Origin: Candidatus Bathyarchaeota archaeon
GTDB lineage: Archaea > Thermoproteota > Bathyarchaeia > Bathyarchaeales > Bathycorpusculaceae
Direction of reading: 5' to 3'
DNA: 64,000 nucleotides
Assembly: GCA_026014615.1 (NCBI GenBank)
Contig: JAOZHZ010000006.1
Coordinates: forward strand, 38,748 to 102,747
Within the stretch, counting starts at the first letter, position 1. Each line of letters begins with the position of its first letter. The notes beneath the pieces were generated by a model, which was given only the letters and a program-made list of their open reading frames with translations, had not been told where the DNA came from and searched no databases. Below, piece by piece: positions 41,286 to 48,624 of the stretch. The translations under genes were made by a program, and so were the position numbers.

Positions 41286-42905
41286 ATGAAAAAAGCATTT
41301 TTCTTCTCAACCGTTTTGGCTGTTGCGTGTTTGTTTCCTGCGGCATCGGGGTTTCCGACGGATCAATCAGGAAATGCCTTTCCGATTGCTTCTCCCGTGG
41401 GGATAACTTCACCTTCTAACGTGACGTACAGTTCCAACTGTTTAATCCTAAACGTCAGCCAAGTCGGCTTGTTCGTAGGTAACATACAGGTTTCAATGGT
41501 TTACAGTTTAGACGGGCAACCCAACCAAACCATACCTCTAACACGGCAGACGCGGGAAAACTCGTTTCAAGCCAGCCTCACTGGAACCGTGACTTTGCCT
41601 GCTTTATCAGATGGCTCACACTGGATTACGGTGTACGAGCGAATCGACGTAACCACCGACCCATCGCAGTACGCCACCGACCAAGACACGGTGTACTTCA
41701 CTGTGGCTACGGCTACCAGTGTTTCTTCAACTGCTGCAAACCAAACTGGGAATTCTTGGTTGGAACAAGCTGCCATACCCAATCCAAGGTACAACTGTGG
41801 TGCGGCTGTCCTAAACGGAACCATATACGTTCTCGGTGGCTCTAAAACCCAAGTTGACGGATCACTACATTTCTTAAACTATACAGACGCCAACGAAGCC
41901 TACAACCTAGCAACCGACACATGGACAATGAAAGCACCCTTGCCAATGCCTTTGAGTAGTGTTGCCGTTGCGGCTTTCGGGGGCAAATTGTTCTGCTTTG
42001 GCGGCTCAACTTTTGTCAGCGACCAAGCAGTTCCACAGGCAGAAAGCTTTGTCTACAACCCTGCAACAGACAGATGGCAGAATTTAACCGCCATGCCTGT
42101 GCCCGCCAGCGGCTTAGACGCCCACGTCGTAGACGACAAAATCTACCTAATTGGAAACCTTACCATGGTTTACGACATTTCGGCGGATTCTTGGGCAACC
42201 AAAACCCCGCTTCCTGTAGCTGTTTCTAACTATGCCTCTGCAGTCGTGGAGGGCAAAATCTACGTGATAGGCGGAAACACAGGCACAACCACCGTTACAA
42301 GCCTGAACCAGATATACGACCCTGCAACAGACACATGGAGCCAAGGCACCCCAATCCCAACGGGTGTGTCAAACGCTGCCGCAACCACAACAACCACACC
42401 CCAAGCAATCTACGTGTTAGGCGGCACCACACAGGAACATCCCCTAAACGGACAAAACTTAAGCCAAATCTACTTTCCCGAAAACAACAGCTGGACTTTG
42501 GGCGAGCCGATGCCTAAAACCAAAGCGGGACTGAGCGCCGTCACGGTAGACAACGTGATTTACGCTTTGGGCGGCGGACACAACATCTTCACGCCCGACT
42601 CAACCGACAACATGCAATACGTACTCTTCGAGAAGGGGAATTTACAGTCGGCAGCGTTGCCTTCTTCTCTATTGCATCAGTTGTCTTCAGCCAACACAAA
42701 CGCCCGCCCAACTGTATCCCCTACTTCATCGGTACTGGAATCAAGCTCCAAACCAACCCAGACCACCCCACCTAGCTTTCTCCAGCAAACTATCCTCACC
42801 GTAGCAATCACAGTAATTATCGCAACAGCAGTTGGGGGTGTGTTTTTCCTACGAAAGAAGCATCACCCAAATACTCCCCTTTTATCTCTGGAAAGCGCCT
42901 ATTGA
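41286..42905 (+). CDS. kelch-repeat surface protein
   Basis: A 539-residue secreted protein. The signal peptide covers about residues 1-22 (MKKAFFFSTVLAVACLF). A beta-sandwich domain precedes about six kelch repeats (VLGGSKTQ ... YNLATDTWTMKAPLP; FCFGGS ... YNPATDRWQNLTAMP; VIGGNTGTT ... YDPATDTWSQGTPIP; ALGGGHNIF). A Ser/Thr/Pro-rich stretch leads to one C-terminal membrane helix (LQQTILTVAITVIIATAVGGVFF) followed by RKKHH. ATG 41286 is chosen with GAAGGTG upstream. It has no PEF/PEY signal, so it is simply membrane-anchored. A ligand-binding role is likely. Confidence 0.85.
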   Translation: MKKAFFFSTVLAVACLFPAASGFPTDQSGNAFPIASPVGITSPSNVTYSSNCLILNVSQVGLFVGNIQVSMVYSLDGQPNQTIPLTRQTRENSFQASLTGTVTLPALSDGSHWITVYERIDVTTDPSQYATDQDTVYFTVATATSVSSTAANQTGNSWLEQAAIPNPRYNCGAAVLNGTIYVLGGSKTQVDGSLHFLNYTDANEAYNLATDTWTMKAPLPMPLSSVAVAAFGGKLFCFGGSTFVSDQAVPQAESFVYNPATDRWQNLTAMPVPASGLDAHVVDDKIYLIGNLTMVYDISADSWATKTPLPVAVSNYASAVVEGKIYVIGGNTGTTTVTSLNQIYDPATDTWSQGTPIPTGVSNAAATTTTTPQAIYVLGGTTQEHPLNGQNLSQIYFPENNSWTLGEPMPKTKAGLSAVTVDNVIYALGGGHNIFTPDSTDNMQYVLFEKGNLQSAALPSSLLHQLSSANTNARPTVSPTSSVLESSSKPTQTTPPSFLQQTILTVAITVIIATAVGGVFFLRKKHHPNTPLLSLESAY

Positions 42906-43083
42906 CGACTATCAAAACACGGCAGACACGAACCTATTTGGATGCTATTATCATATCTATGCAGAAACGATAGGGGGTAGGTCGCTATTGGCAAAATCCC
43001 CAACCAAAAGAATGTTGAAAACCAGAGAACAGCAGTTCTAAAGGAACAAACGCTAAGTGGAGTCAGGAAATTCTGCTGTTTAA

Positions 43084-43116
43084 GATTCGAGACAAGGCTT
43101 CTGGACATGGACGTTT
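43084..43116 (-). repeat. tRNA-Met fragment, candidate attachment-site remnant
   Basis: GATTCGAG at 43084-43091 and CTTCTGGACATGGACGTTT at 43098-43116 match the intact tRNA-Met gene at 44763-44770 and 44778-44796 in the same order, orientation and nearly the same spacing, with one mismatch in the 19-mer. It covers the T-loop side and the intron. The offset is 1679-1680 bases, and two genes lie between. Confidence 0.6.
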
Positions 43117-43180
43117 CCACCGTCAGTTTTGAATACTGAACACTGCCTGTTCATAGATTATTTAGGCAAAATATTAATTG

Positions 43181-43188
43181 TTTTAAAT
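43181..43188 (+). promoter_or_regulatory. TATA box for the flavodoxin-like gene
   Basis: TTTTAAAT lies about 31 bases before ATG 43216, predicting a nearly leaderless transcript. Confidence 0.45.
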
Positions 43189-43215
43189 TCATGAAAGTTA
43201 AATGAGAGCGATTGT

Positions 43216-43779
43216 ATGACAAAACATGGACTTCAGACGACTCCAATGAAGTCTTTGTTAGTTTTGTTTTCACATCACCGTCATAATACTGAGAAAGTCG
43301 CTAATGTTTTCGCTGAAATTCTTGATGCAAAAATAAAAACGCCACAGGAAATTAACCCTACAGAACTGCAAGAGTACAACCTGATAGGTTTCGGCTCCGG
43401 AATAGACAGCGGAAAACACTACAAGGTTCTGCTTGACTTCGCCGATAAACTGCCACAAGTCAACGACAAGAAAGCATTCATTTTCTCAACCAGCGGAGTT
43501 TCAAATCCCAAGTACATGGCCAAAATACATACTGCACTTAGGGAAAAACTGCAAACTAAAGGTTACGTGATTGTTGACGAATTTAACTGCCATGGATTCA
43601 ACACAAACAGCTTTCTTAAACTATTTGGCGGCATGAACAAGGGCAGACCAAACGCTAAAGACCTCAAAAAAGCAGAAGAAATCGCTTTAAACCTAAAACA
43701 GAAACTGGAACACCAAACAGAGCAAACGGACAAAAAAGTTGAAAAAACGATAGCAGAAACTAAAAAGAGCAAAATCTAA
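43216..43779 (+). CDS. flavodoxin-family protein with charged C-terminal tail
   Basis: A 187-residue protein. LLVLFSHHRHNTEKVANVFAEIL corresponds to the FMN-phosphate loop but with HHRHNT in place of the usual SxTGNT. IGFGSGIDSGKHYKVLLDFADKL and FIFSTSGVSNPKYMAK follow the flavodoxin order. The final 35 residues are Lys/Glu/Gln-rich and probably disordered. The start could be ATG 43216 or ATG 43246. It is AT-richer than the flanking operons and sits inside the segment bounded by tRNA-Met sequences. It may be a quinone/NADPH-type flavodoxin; partner unknown. Confidence 0.8.
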   Translation: MTKHGLQTTPMKSLLVLFSHHRHNTEKVANVFAEILDAKIKTPQEINPTELQEYNLIGFGSGIDSGKHYKVLLDFADKLPQVNDKKAFIFSTSGVSNPKYMAKIHTALREKLQTKGYVIVDEFNCHGFNTNSFLKLFGGMNKGRPNAKDLKKAEEIALNLKQKLEHQTEQTDKKVEKTIAETKKSKI

Positions 43780-43817
43780 AAGGGTTCTGAAATAATATAA
43801 AGTGCTCAGGGTTTATA

Positions 43818-44735
43818 ATGAGAGAAAAAGACATAGAGAATTTATTGGTAAAATATCCTGATGAATTCCTGCCTGGTTATGGATTAACCGTGAAAGGGCA
43901 ACAAGTAAGACTTGGAGCTTATTCCGCTGACATAGTTTTCGAAGATAGAAATGGCAATAACGTCATAGCAGAAATTAAGAGGGGAATACTTACCCGCGAA
44001 GGATTGGGTTCTTATGCATTAGGTCAAGCTATGGAGTATTATGGACTTCTAAAAAAGAAAGAACCTAACAAAAAAATCCGTTTAATGCTTATTGCCAATG
44101 TGATTCCTAAGAGCATGACAGCTTTCCTAAGTGATATGAAAGGGGTTGAGTTCACCCAAATTTCAGATTACAAAATAAACGAAGTAGCAAGAAAATACAA
44201 TTACCAATTTTCAGATTCCAAAAATTCTGAACAAATTTGCCAAGATAAACTAACAATCGAAAAAATGAATTACGAACTTAAAAGTGCACAACACAGAATA
44301 TGGATTTTCCAAGCTAATCCTCAAAGATACGACATTCTTAATGCTCTTGTAGATGAAAGCATAAACGAGGATGTGTGGGAAGTAAATCAACACAAAAAAG
44401 AAATCCATATGGGAGACCTTGGAATAATTTGGATGTCTGGCAATAAAGGCGGCATATACGGGTTTTTTGACATTACGTCTAACCCTGAAATGCTAAAGGA
44501 TTCCGAAGAATCAACCAAATATTGGGTAAATGAATCGGAAAAAAGGCAAGTAAAGTTAAGGGTAAAAAATAAAATCAAGCTAAAATTAATCAATAATCCA
44601 ATCAGGAAAGAGGAGCTTAAAAATATTCCTGAACTTCAAAACATGACGATATTTAAGATGCCCAGAGGAACAAATTTCAAGGTAACTGATTCTGAATGGC
44701 AAGCCATCTTGACTTTGTTGAAAAGTAGGGAATAA
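43818..44735 (+). CDS. PD-(D/E)XK nuclease (NucS/DUF91-like) fused to an EVE domain
   Basis: The N-terminal part (about residues 1-125) resembles the NucS/DUF91 nuclease domain: REKDIENLLVKYPDEFLPG, then ADIVFEDRNGNNVIAEIKRG with Asp38, Glu52 and Lys54 as the PD-(D/E)XK residues, then QAMEYYGLLKK. The C-terminal part (about 158-305) is an EVE domain: WIFQANPQRYDILNAL, GDLGIIWMSGNKGGIYGFFDI, STKYWV, NPIRKEELKNIPEL, TNFKVTDSEWQAILTL. EVE is a PUA-like reader of modified bases often joined to restriction nucleases, so a type IV-like, modification-dependent defence enzyme is a reasonable inference. Codon use is markedly AT-rich compared with neighbours, and the gene abuts a tRNA gene, both signs of transfer. 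Confidence 0.85.
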   Translation: MREKDIENLLVKYPDEFLPGYGLTVKGQQVRLGAYSADIVFEDRNGNNVIAEIKRGILTREGLGSYALGQAMEYYGLLKKKEPNKKIRLMLIANVIPKSMTAFLSDMKGVEFTQISDYKINEVARKYNYQFSDSKNSEQICQDKLTIEKMNYELKSAQHRIWIFQANPQRYDILNALVDESINEDVWEVNQHKKEIHMGDLGIIWMSGNKGGIYGFFDITSNPEMLKDSEESTKYWVNESEKRQVKLRVKNKIKLKLINNPIRKEELKNIPELQNMTIFKMPRGTNFKVTDSEWQAILTLLKSRE

Positions 44736-44747
44736 ACAACAAAATTT

Positions 44748-44857
44748 TGGTGCCGGGGGCGGGATTCGAGCCCGCGACTTCTGGACATGGGCGTTTGGCC
44801 ACTTTATGTTCTCCAGATTATGAGTCTGGCGCCCTAGCCAGGCTAGGCTACCCCGGC
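44748..44857 (-). tRNA. tRNA-Met (CAT, elongator type) with a noncanonical intron
   Basis: The acceptor stem is GCCGGGG/CCCCGGC, the D stem GCCT/GGGC, the anticodon stem CCAGA/TCTGG with loop CTCATAA (anticodon CAT), and the T stem GCGGG/CCCGC with loop CTCGAAT. Discriminator A and CCA are encoded. About 32 extra bases sit between the 3' side of the anticodon stem and the variable loop, not at the usual position 37/38. TCTGGA and TCCAGA at its ends can pair, as needed for a bulge-helix-bulge splicing motif. Without the intron the tRNA is about 75 nt plus CCA. Confidence 0.9.
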
Positions 44858-45024
44858 ACAACTCTGTTTTGAGTTGCGTTTGTAGCCAGCGCTTAGGTTA
44901 GTTTACATGGTTTGAGATAAATCTTTTTAATGCTTTGGAAAGGTCTCTGCTTGCTTGTGAGAGCGTCGAGTGTGGATTTAGGAGAAAAGAGGCAAGAGTG
45001 TTCTTGCAAAGACAGGGAAAGAAG

Positions 45025-45729
45025 CTATAGTCGGTTCTTTTCCAGTTTCTGAACCGTGGTTCCAGTTCCAAGGTACACTACGTCAGATAACCCAAGAAAC
45101 AGCCCAGTTTCAACAACACCTGGAATCTTTTTTAGCTGAAGCTCCAACTCTTCGGGGTCGTTTATGGCGCCAAAAGCTGCATCCATGATGACGTTGCCGT
45201 TGTCGCTGATGACAGGACCCAGTTTGCCCTTTGTTTCCCTAAGCATTGGAATTCCGCCAAGCGCTTGAACACGACGCCGAACAAGCGCAACACCAAAAGG
45301 AACCACCTCAAGGGGCACAGGCTGGTTTCCTTCGCCAAGGACCAAGACTTTCTTTTTTTGGTCAGCGATGAAGATATTGTGCCTTGCGGAAGCGGCAACA
45401 ATTTTTTCCCGAACCAAAGCTGCACCCATGCCTTTAATCAGGTTCAGTTGCGGGTCAATCTGGTCGGCACCGTCAATATTCACATCCACGATGGGATTCT
45501 CCTCAAGTGTGGTTATGGGTACGCCGTTTTGGATTGCAAGCTGAAAAGCTTGGTAACTACTAGGAACCCCCAAAATCTGCATGTTCTCATGTTTTCGGCG
45601 TTCACCTAAGGCAAGGATGGCGTATGCCGCGGTGGTTCCGCTGCCCAACCCAACAACCATGCCATCTTTAACGTGATCAACAGCAGCGTAGGCAGCGTTT
45701 CTTTTTTCAGCATCAGGCGAAGCTTGCAT
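45025..45729 (-). CDS. rpiA: ribose-5-phosphate isomerase A
   Basis: RpiA interconverts ribulose 5-phosphate and ribose 5-phosphate, feeding PRPP and purine synthesis. Family motifs are VVGLGSGTTAAYAI, NIDGADQIDPQLNLIKGMGAALVREKIVA with the catalytic Asp/Glu/Lys region, and the C-terminal GVVETGLFLGLSDVVYLGT. The 234-residue length is normal. The ATG overlaps the stop of the upstream membrane coiled-coil gene, so the two are co-translated. Confidence 0.96.
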   Translation of the reverse strand: MQASPDAEKRNAAYAAVDHVKDGMVVGLGSGTTAAYAILALGERRKHENMQILGVPSSYQAFQLAIQNGVPITTLEENPIVDVNIDGADQIDPQLNLIKGMGAALVREKIVAASARHNIFIADQKKKVLVLGEGNQPVPLEVVPFGVALVRRRVQALGGIPMLRETKGKLGPVISDNGNVIMDAAFGAINDPEELELQLKKIPGVVETGLFLGLSDVVYLGTGTTVQKLEKNRL

Positions 45730-46487
45730 TAAGATTCAATCTCCATTTGACCCAGTTTATTCATTACTTCATCAATCTGATTCCGTATAGCATCAATGCG
45801 TTGTTCAGCCTCGGACTTCCCTCTTTCAGAGGCAGGTTTACGAGTTCGCTTAGGCTTTCCTTTCTCAGGTGGTGCTGATTCTTCTTCGTCATCTTTTTCC
45901 ATTTGGTCCGGAACCACAGCTATCTGCGGTTTAGGCATTGGAATCTTGACTTCTTTAACGACGGGTTTAATGTCGATTCTGCCGCGAAGTTCATCAACTT
46001 TGCCAGTTAGCTCGCCAAAGCGCTCACTAAACAGCTTCATCAAGTCCTGCTGCATGCTCTCCAATTCATGCAGGGCAACGATGGTTTCATCCTTGGCGAT
46101 AGAGTTTTTAACAGCCATCATGCGGGACTTGTAGCTGCTGGCTAAGCGTTCACGTTCTGCCTCGCTTATTTTGCCTTCAGCATGAGCTTCATACAAATGA
46201 CGTATAGCACCGCCAAGGATTTCACGTTCCAAATCCAGAATGCGCAGTTCATCTTTGGCGTGGACGGCTTCGGTTGCTTGAACACTTTTAGTAACTCGGA
46301 ACGGGGAGGACGAAGCAAAAGAGGGCGCCAAAAGGGAATCAAGTTCAGGCTCTTTAGCGGTTGCTTTAGCGATGGGGGTGGGTTTGCCGCGTTTTTTCAT
46401 GGTGTAGATGACGAGGGCGCAGGCGAGAACTATTATTGTCGCCACTAACGCAGTTATTATGATAATTGCTGTCTCGTCGAGAGCCAT
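45729..46487 (-). CDS. membrane-anchored coiled-coil protein
   Basis: A 252-residue protein of unrecognised family. One membrane helix lies at about residues 6-30 (AIIIITALVATIIVLACALVIY), followed by a basic stretch. Helical, coiled-coil-prone segments follow (LDLEREILGGAIRHLYEAHAEGKISEAERERLASSYKSRM; DLMKLFSERFGELTGKVDELRG). A Lys/Glu/Pro-rich region (KGKPKRTRKPASERGKSEAEQ) leads to a last helix. The middle helix pair resembles short helical-hairpin (SHOCT-like) elements. ATG 46487 is chosen after AGAGGATAAC. It is coupled to rpiA, with no obvious functional link. Confidence 0.65.
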   Translation of the reverse strand: MALDETAIIIITALVATIIVLACALVIYTMKKRGKPTPIAKATAKEPELDSLLAPSFASSSPFRVTKSVQATEAVHAKDELRILDLEREILGGAIRHLYEAHAEGKISEAERERLASSYKSRMMAVKNSIAKDETIVALHELESMQQDLMKLFSERFGELTGKVDELRGRIDIKPVVKEVKIPMPKPQIAVVPDQMEKDDEEESAPPEKGKPKRTRKPASERGKSEAEQRIDAIRNQIDEVMNKLGQMEIES

Positions 46488-46680
46488 GTTATCCTCTGTA
46501 CTCAGATAGTCCACGATGTATATAAAAATTAAACAAGAAACGCCTGATTAGCCATAAACCAGTAATTCTCAACACTTTTGTTGGCAAGTTCTGACCTGCT
46601 TCCTGTTAACAATCACCGCCAAAAATGACAACTAAAAATGGTTGTGGTAAACTTCCCCAAGTTAATGAAGGAAGCAGGGG

Positions 46681-47778
46681 TCAATGATTCAGCTTCCGCC
46701 TTATCAGCAAGTAAAGCAGCAACGGTCCACCCAGAAACGCAGTTATGGCACCCACAGGCAGCACTATCGGAGCAATCACCCGCCTTGCTACAATGTCAGC
46801 GAACAGCAGCAGAACTGCCCCAAAAAGGCATGAAGAAACAATCAAGAACCGCTCGTCCCCACCTATAATCGCACGGCAAATATGAGGGGCAACAAGGCAG
46901 ATAAAGCCGATGGCACCTGTGAAGCTGACCACAGTTGCGGTTGATAGGCAAGCGGCAACTAAAGTGATTCGTCTAACGCGGTCAACTTCTACACCTAAAC
47001 TTTTTGCGGAGTCGTCTCCCATCTTCATTATGTTTAGGTCCCAGGATAATCGAAGATTAATTGCGAAACAAATAAAGAAGGCGCCTAACAGGTAGGGCAA
47101 CTGCCACCAAGCCGCTCTGGAAAGGTCACCTACGGTCCAGAAAACTGTGGCGCTGACAGCATTTGCCTCAGCAAAATATTGCAGGATTGTAGTGCATGCC
47201 GAGAAGATGTACATTATGGCTATGCCCGCTAAGATTATTGTTTCAGGGGAAGCCCCTCTGTGCTTAACCAATAGGAGAATAACTGCAACAGGAATCAAGG
47301 AGAAAAGAAAAGCATTACTGATAATCAAAAGGGTGCCCTCCGCGAAGCCACTACCCAGAATGATGCCAACAGCTGCACCCAACGCGGCTCCTACAGAAAC
47401 GCCTAAAGTGTAGGGTGTGGCAAGAGGATTCCTTAGAATGGCCTGAGTTGTCGACCCGGACATGGCAAACGTGGCACCAGCCAAGATGGCCAAGAGAATG
47501 CGGGGCAAACGTAAAGTCCAAACAACCGTGTCTGCGAGTGGTGTGACATGGAACCAATTTGGAAAAGCTCGGGCGAAGACAGCTGCATAAGCATCCATAA
47601 AGGACATGGAAGCAGAACCCAGAGCCAAAGAGACTCCTGCAACAACAATAAGCAATACAACACAGAAAACTAGAAAAATAACCCGTTTCAGAACTAGCTT
47701 TCGGTACTTTCTTTTTTCATCTTCAGCATTGAAAACTGTTTGAGTAGGAGAGGAAGCTACTGGGGTTTGGTCCACCAT
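46681..47778 (-). CDS. FecCD/BtuC-type ABC importer permease
   Basis: The 365-residue membrane protein has about ten hydrophobic helices. FecCD/BtuC family signatures include SFMDAYAAVFA near the N-terminus, LRLPRILLAILAGATFAMSGSTTQAILRNPLATPYTLGVSVGAALGA, and GAIGFICLVAPHICRAIIGGDERFL. It forms the import channel for iron-siderophore or cobalamin; cobalamin is favoured here because nrdJ-cobO nearby needs B12, but the sequence alone cannot decide. Its start overlaps the methyltransferase stop by 22 bases. The binding protein and ATPase genes are just upstream. Confidence 0.92.
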   Translation of the reverse strand: MVDQTPVASSPTQTVFNAEDEKRKYRKLVLKRVIFLVFCVVLLIVVAGVSLALGSASMSFMDAYAAVFARAFPNWFHVTPLADTVVWTLRLPRILLAILAGATFAMSGSTTQAILRNPLATPYTLGVSVGAALGAAVGIILGSGFAEGTLLIISNAFLFSLIPVAVILLLVKHRGASPETIILAGIAIMYIFSACTTILQYFAEANAVSATVFWTVGDLSRAAWWQLPYLLGAFFICFAINLRLSWDLNIMKMGDDSAKSLGVEVDRVRRITLVAACLSTATVVSFTGAIGFICLVAPHICRAIIGGDERFLIVSSCLFGAVLLLFADIVARRVIAPIVLPVGAITAFLGGPLLLYLLIRRKLNH

Positions 47779-48569
47779 ATTGTCGCGGTCTTCCTTGTGC
47801 GGTTCTGCCAGAATTTGCCATTAACTTCTCTCAGGGTTCTTTTCAGGTAAGCCTTGAGTTCACCGTTTTTATCAGAGCTTATGGAGTATTGTTCAGCAAA
47901 TTTTGAAACTGACTCATCTAAACTATCATAGAATCGGGGGGATTCATAATCCCAAATCTCAACATTAGCAAGTATACCCATATCGTGGAGAATGTTGTAA
48001 ACGTAGATGTAATCCAACTTCACTGGAACAGAACTACGATAAACTAAACCTTGAATTTCTCTATCCACCCAGTCAGAAGCAGACAAAAACAGGTAGACAC
48101 TTCTTGACGCGAGGGCATCCAGCTTTGCAAGTTCTTTTTCGATGTCAACCATAAACAAGGAAAAGGAAGCTATAACAACATCATGCAAGGCAACGTCAAC
48201 ACCTACACGCAAATCCTCCAAAGAACGATTAAGACACTGCACAGTGTTCAACTGCTCTTTTTGGAGGTTTGCCTTCAAGAGCGCAAGCATGTTCTTAGAG
48301 GGCTCCACTGCAGTGACATGCTTTACCCTTTTAGCTACGGGTATAGTTATTCGTCCAGTCCCTGCGCCAACGTCAAGTACCGTGTAGTCAGGCAGCAAAG
48401 GCAACTTGCTTAACTGCTTTTCTGTTAAGTCATATAGCCTTACCACTTTTTCGCTAAACGCTTGGGCGCAGTTATTCCAGTAACTTGGGGTGCAGCATCT
48501 AATCCTGTTAGTTTCGAGAATCATTTGTTGCCGAAGCTCCACCCAATTCACTGCCTCTACCATACGCAT
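47757..48569 (-). CDS. class I SAM-dependent methyltransferase
   Basis: A roughly 270-residue soluble protein. Motif I is VLDVGAGTGRITIPVAKRV, followed by VTAVEPSKNMLALLKANL, so the Rossmann-type AdoMet site is clear. Downstream motifs are HDVVIASFSLFMVDIEKELAKL. The start is uncertain: ATG 48569 (MRMVEAVNWVEL) is the first clear ATG after the stop of the binding-protein gene, while the frame is open further back to 48659. It sits between the importer's binding protein and permease genes and so is probably co-expressed. It might modify a corrin or another imported ligand, but no evidence identifies the substrate. Confidence 0.8.
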   Translation of the reverse strand: MRMVEAVNWVELRQQMILETNRIRCCTPSYWNNCAQAFSEKVVRLYDLTEKQLSKLPLLPDYTVLDVGAGTGRITIPVAKRVKHVTAVEPSKNMLALLKANLQKEQLNTVQCLNRSLEDLRVGVDVALHDVVIASFSLFMVDIEKELAKLDALASRSVYLFLSASDWVDREIQGLVYRSSVPVKLDYIYVYNILHDMGILANVEIWDYESPRFYDSLDESVSKFAEQYSISSDKNGELKAYLKRTLREVNGKFWQNRTRKTATIWWTKPQ

Positions 48570-48624
48570 CCAACGTTGAATCCATTTTTCAAAACAAAAA
48601 GGGAGAGAAAGAAACGAAGGTTTC

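Larger units (their letters stand above)
42906..43215. other. 310-base intergenic region with a tRNA-Met fragment
   Basis: No gene is seen. It holds a partial copy of the intron-containing tRNA-Met sequence (43084-43116) and a TATA box (43181-43188). The left boundary of a small inserted segment is proposed to lie here. Confidence 0.5.
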
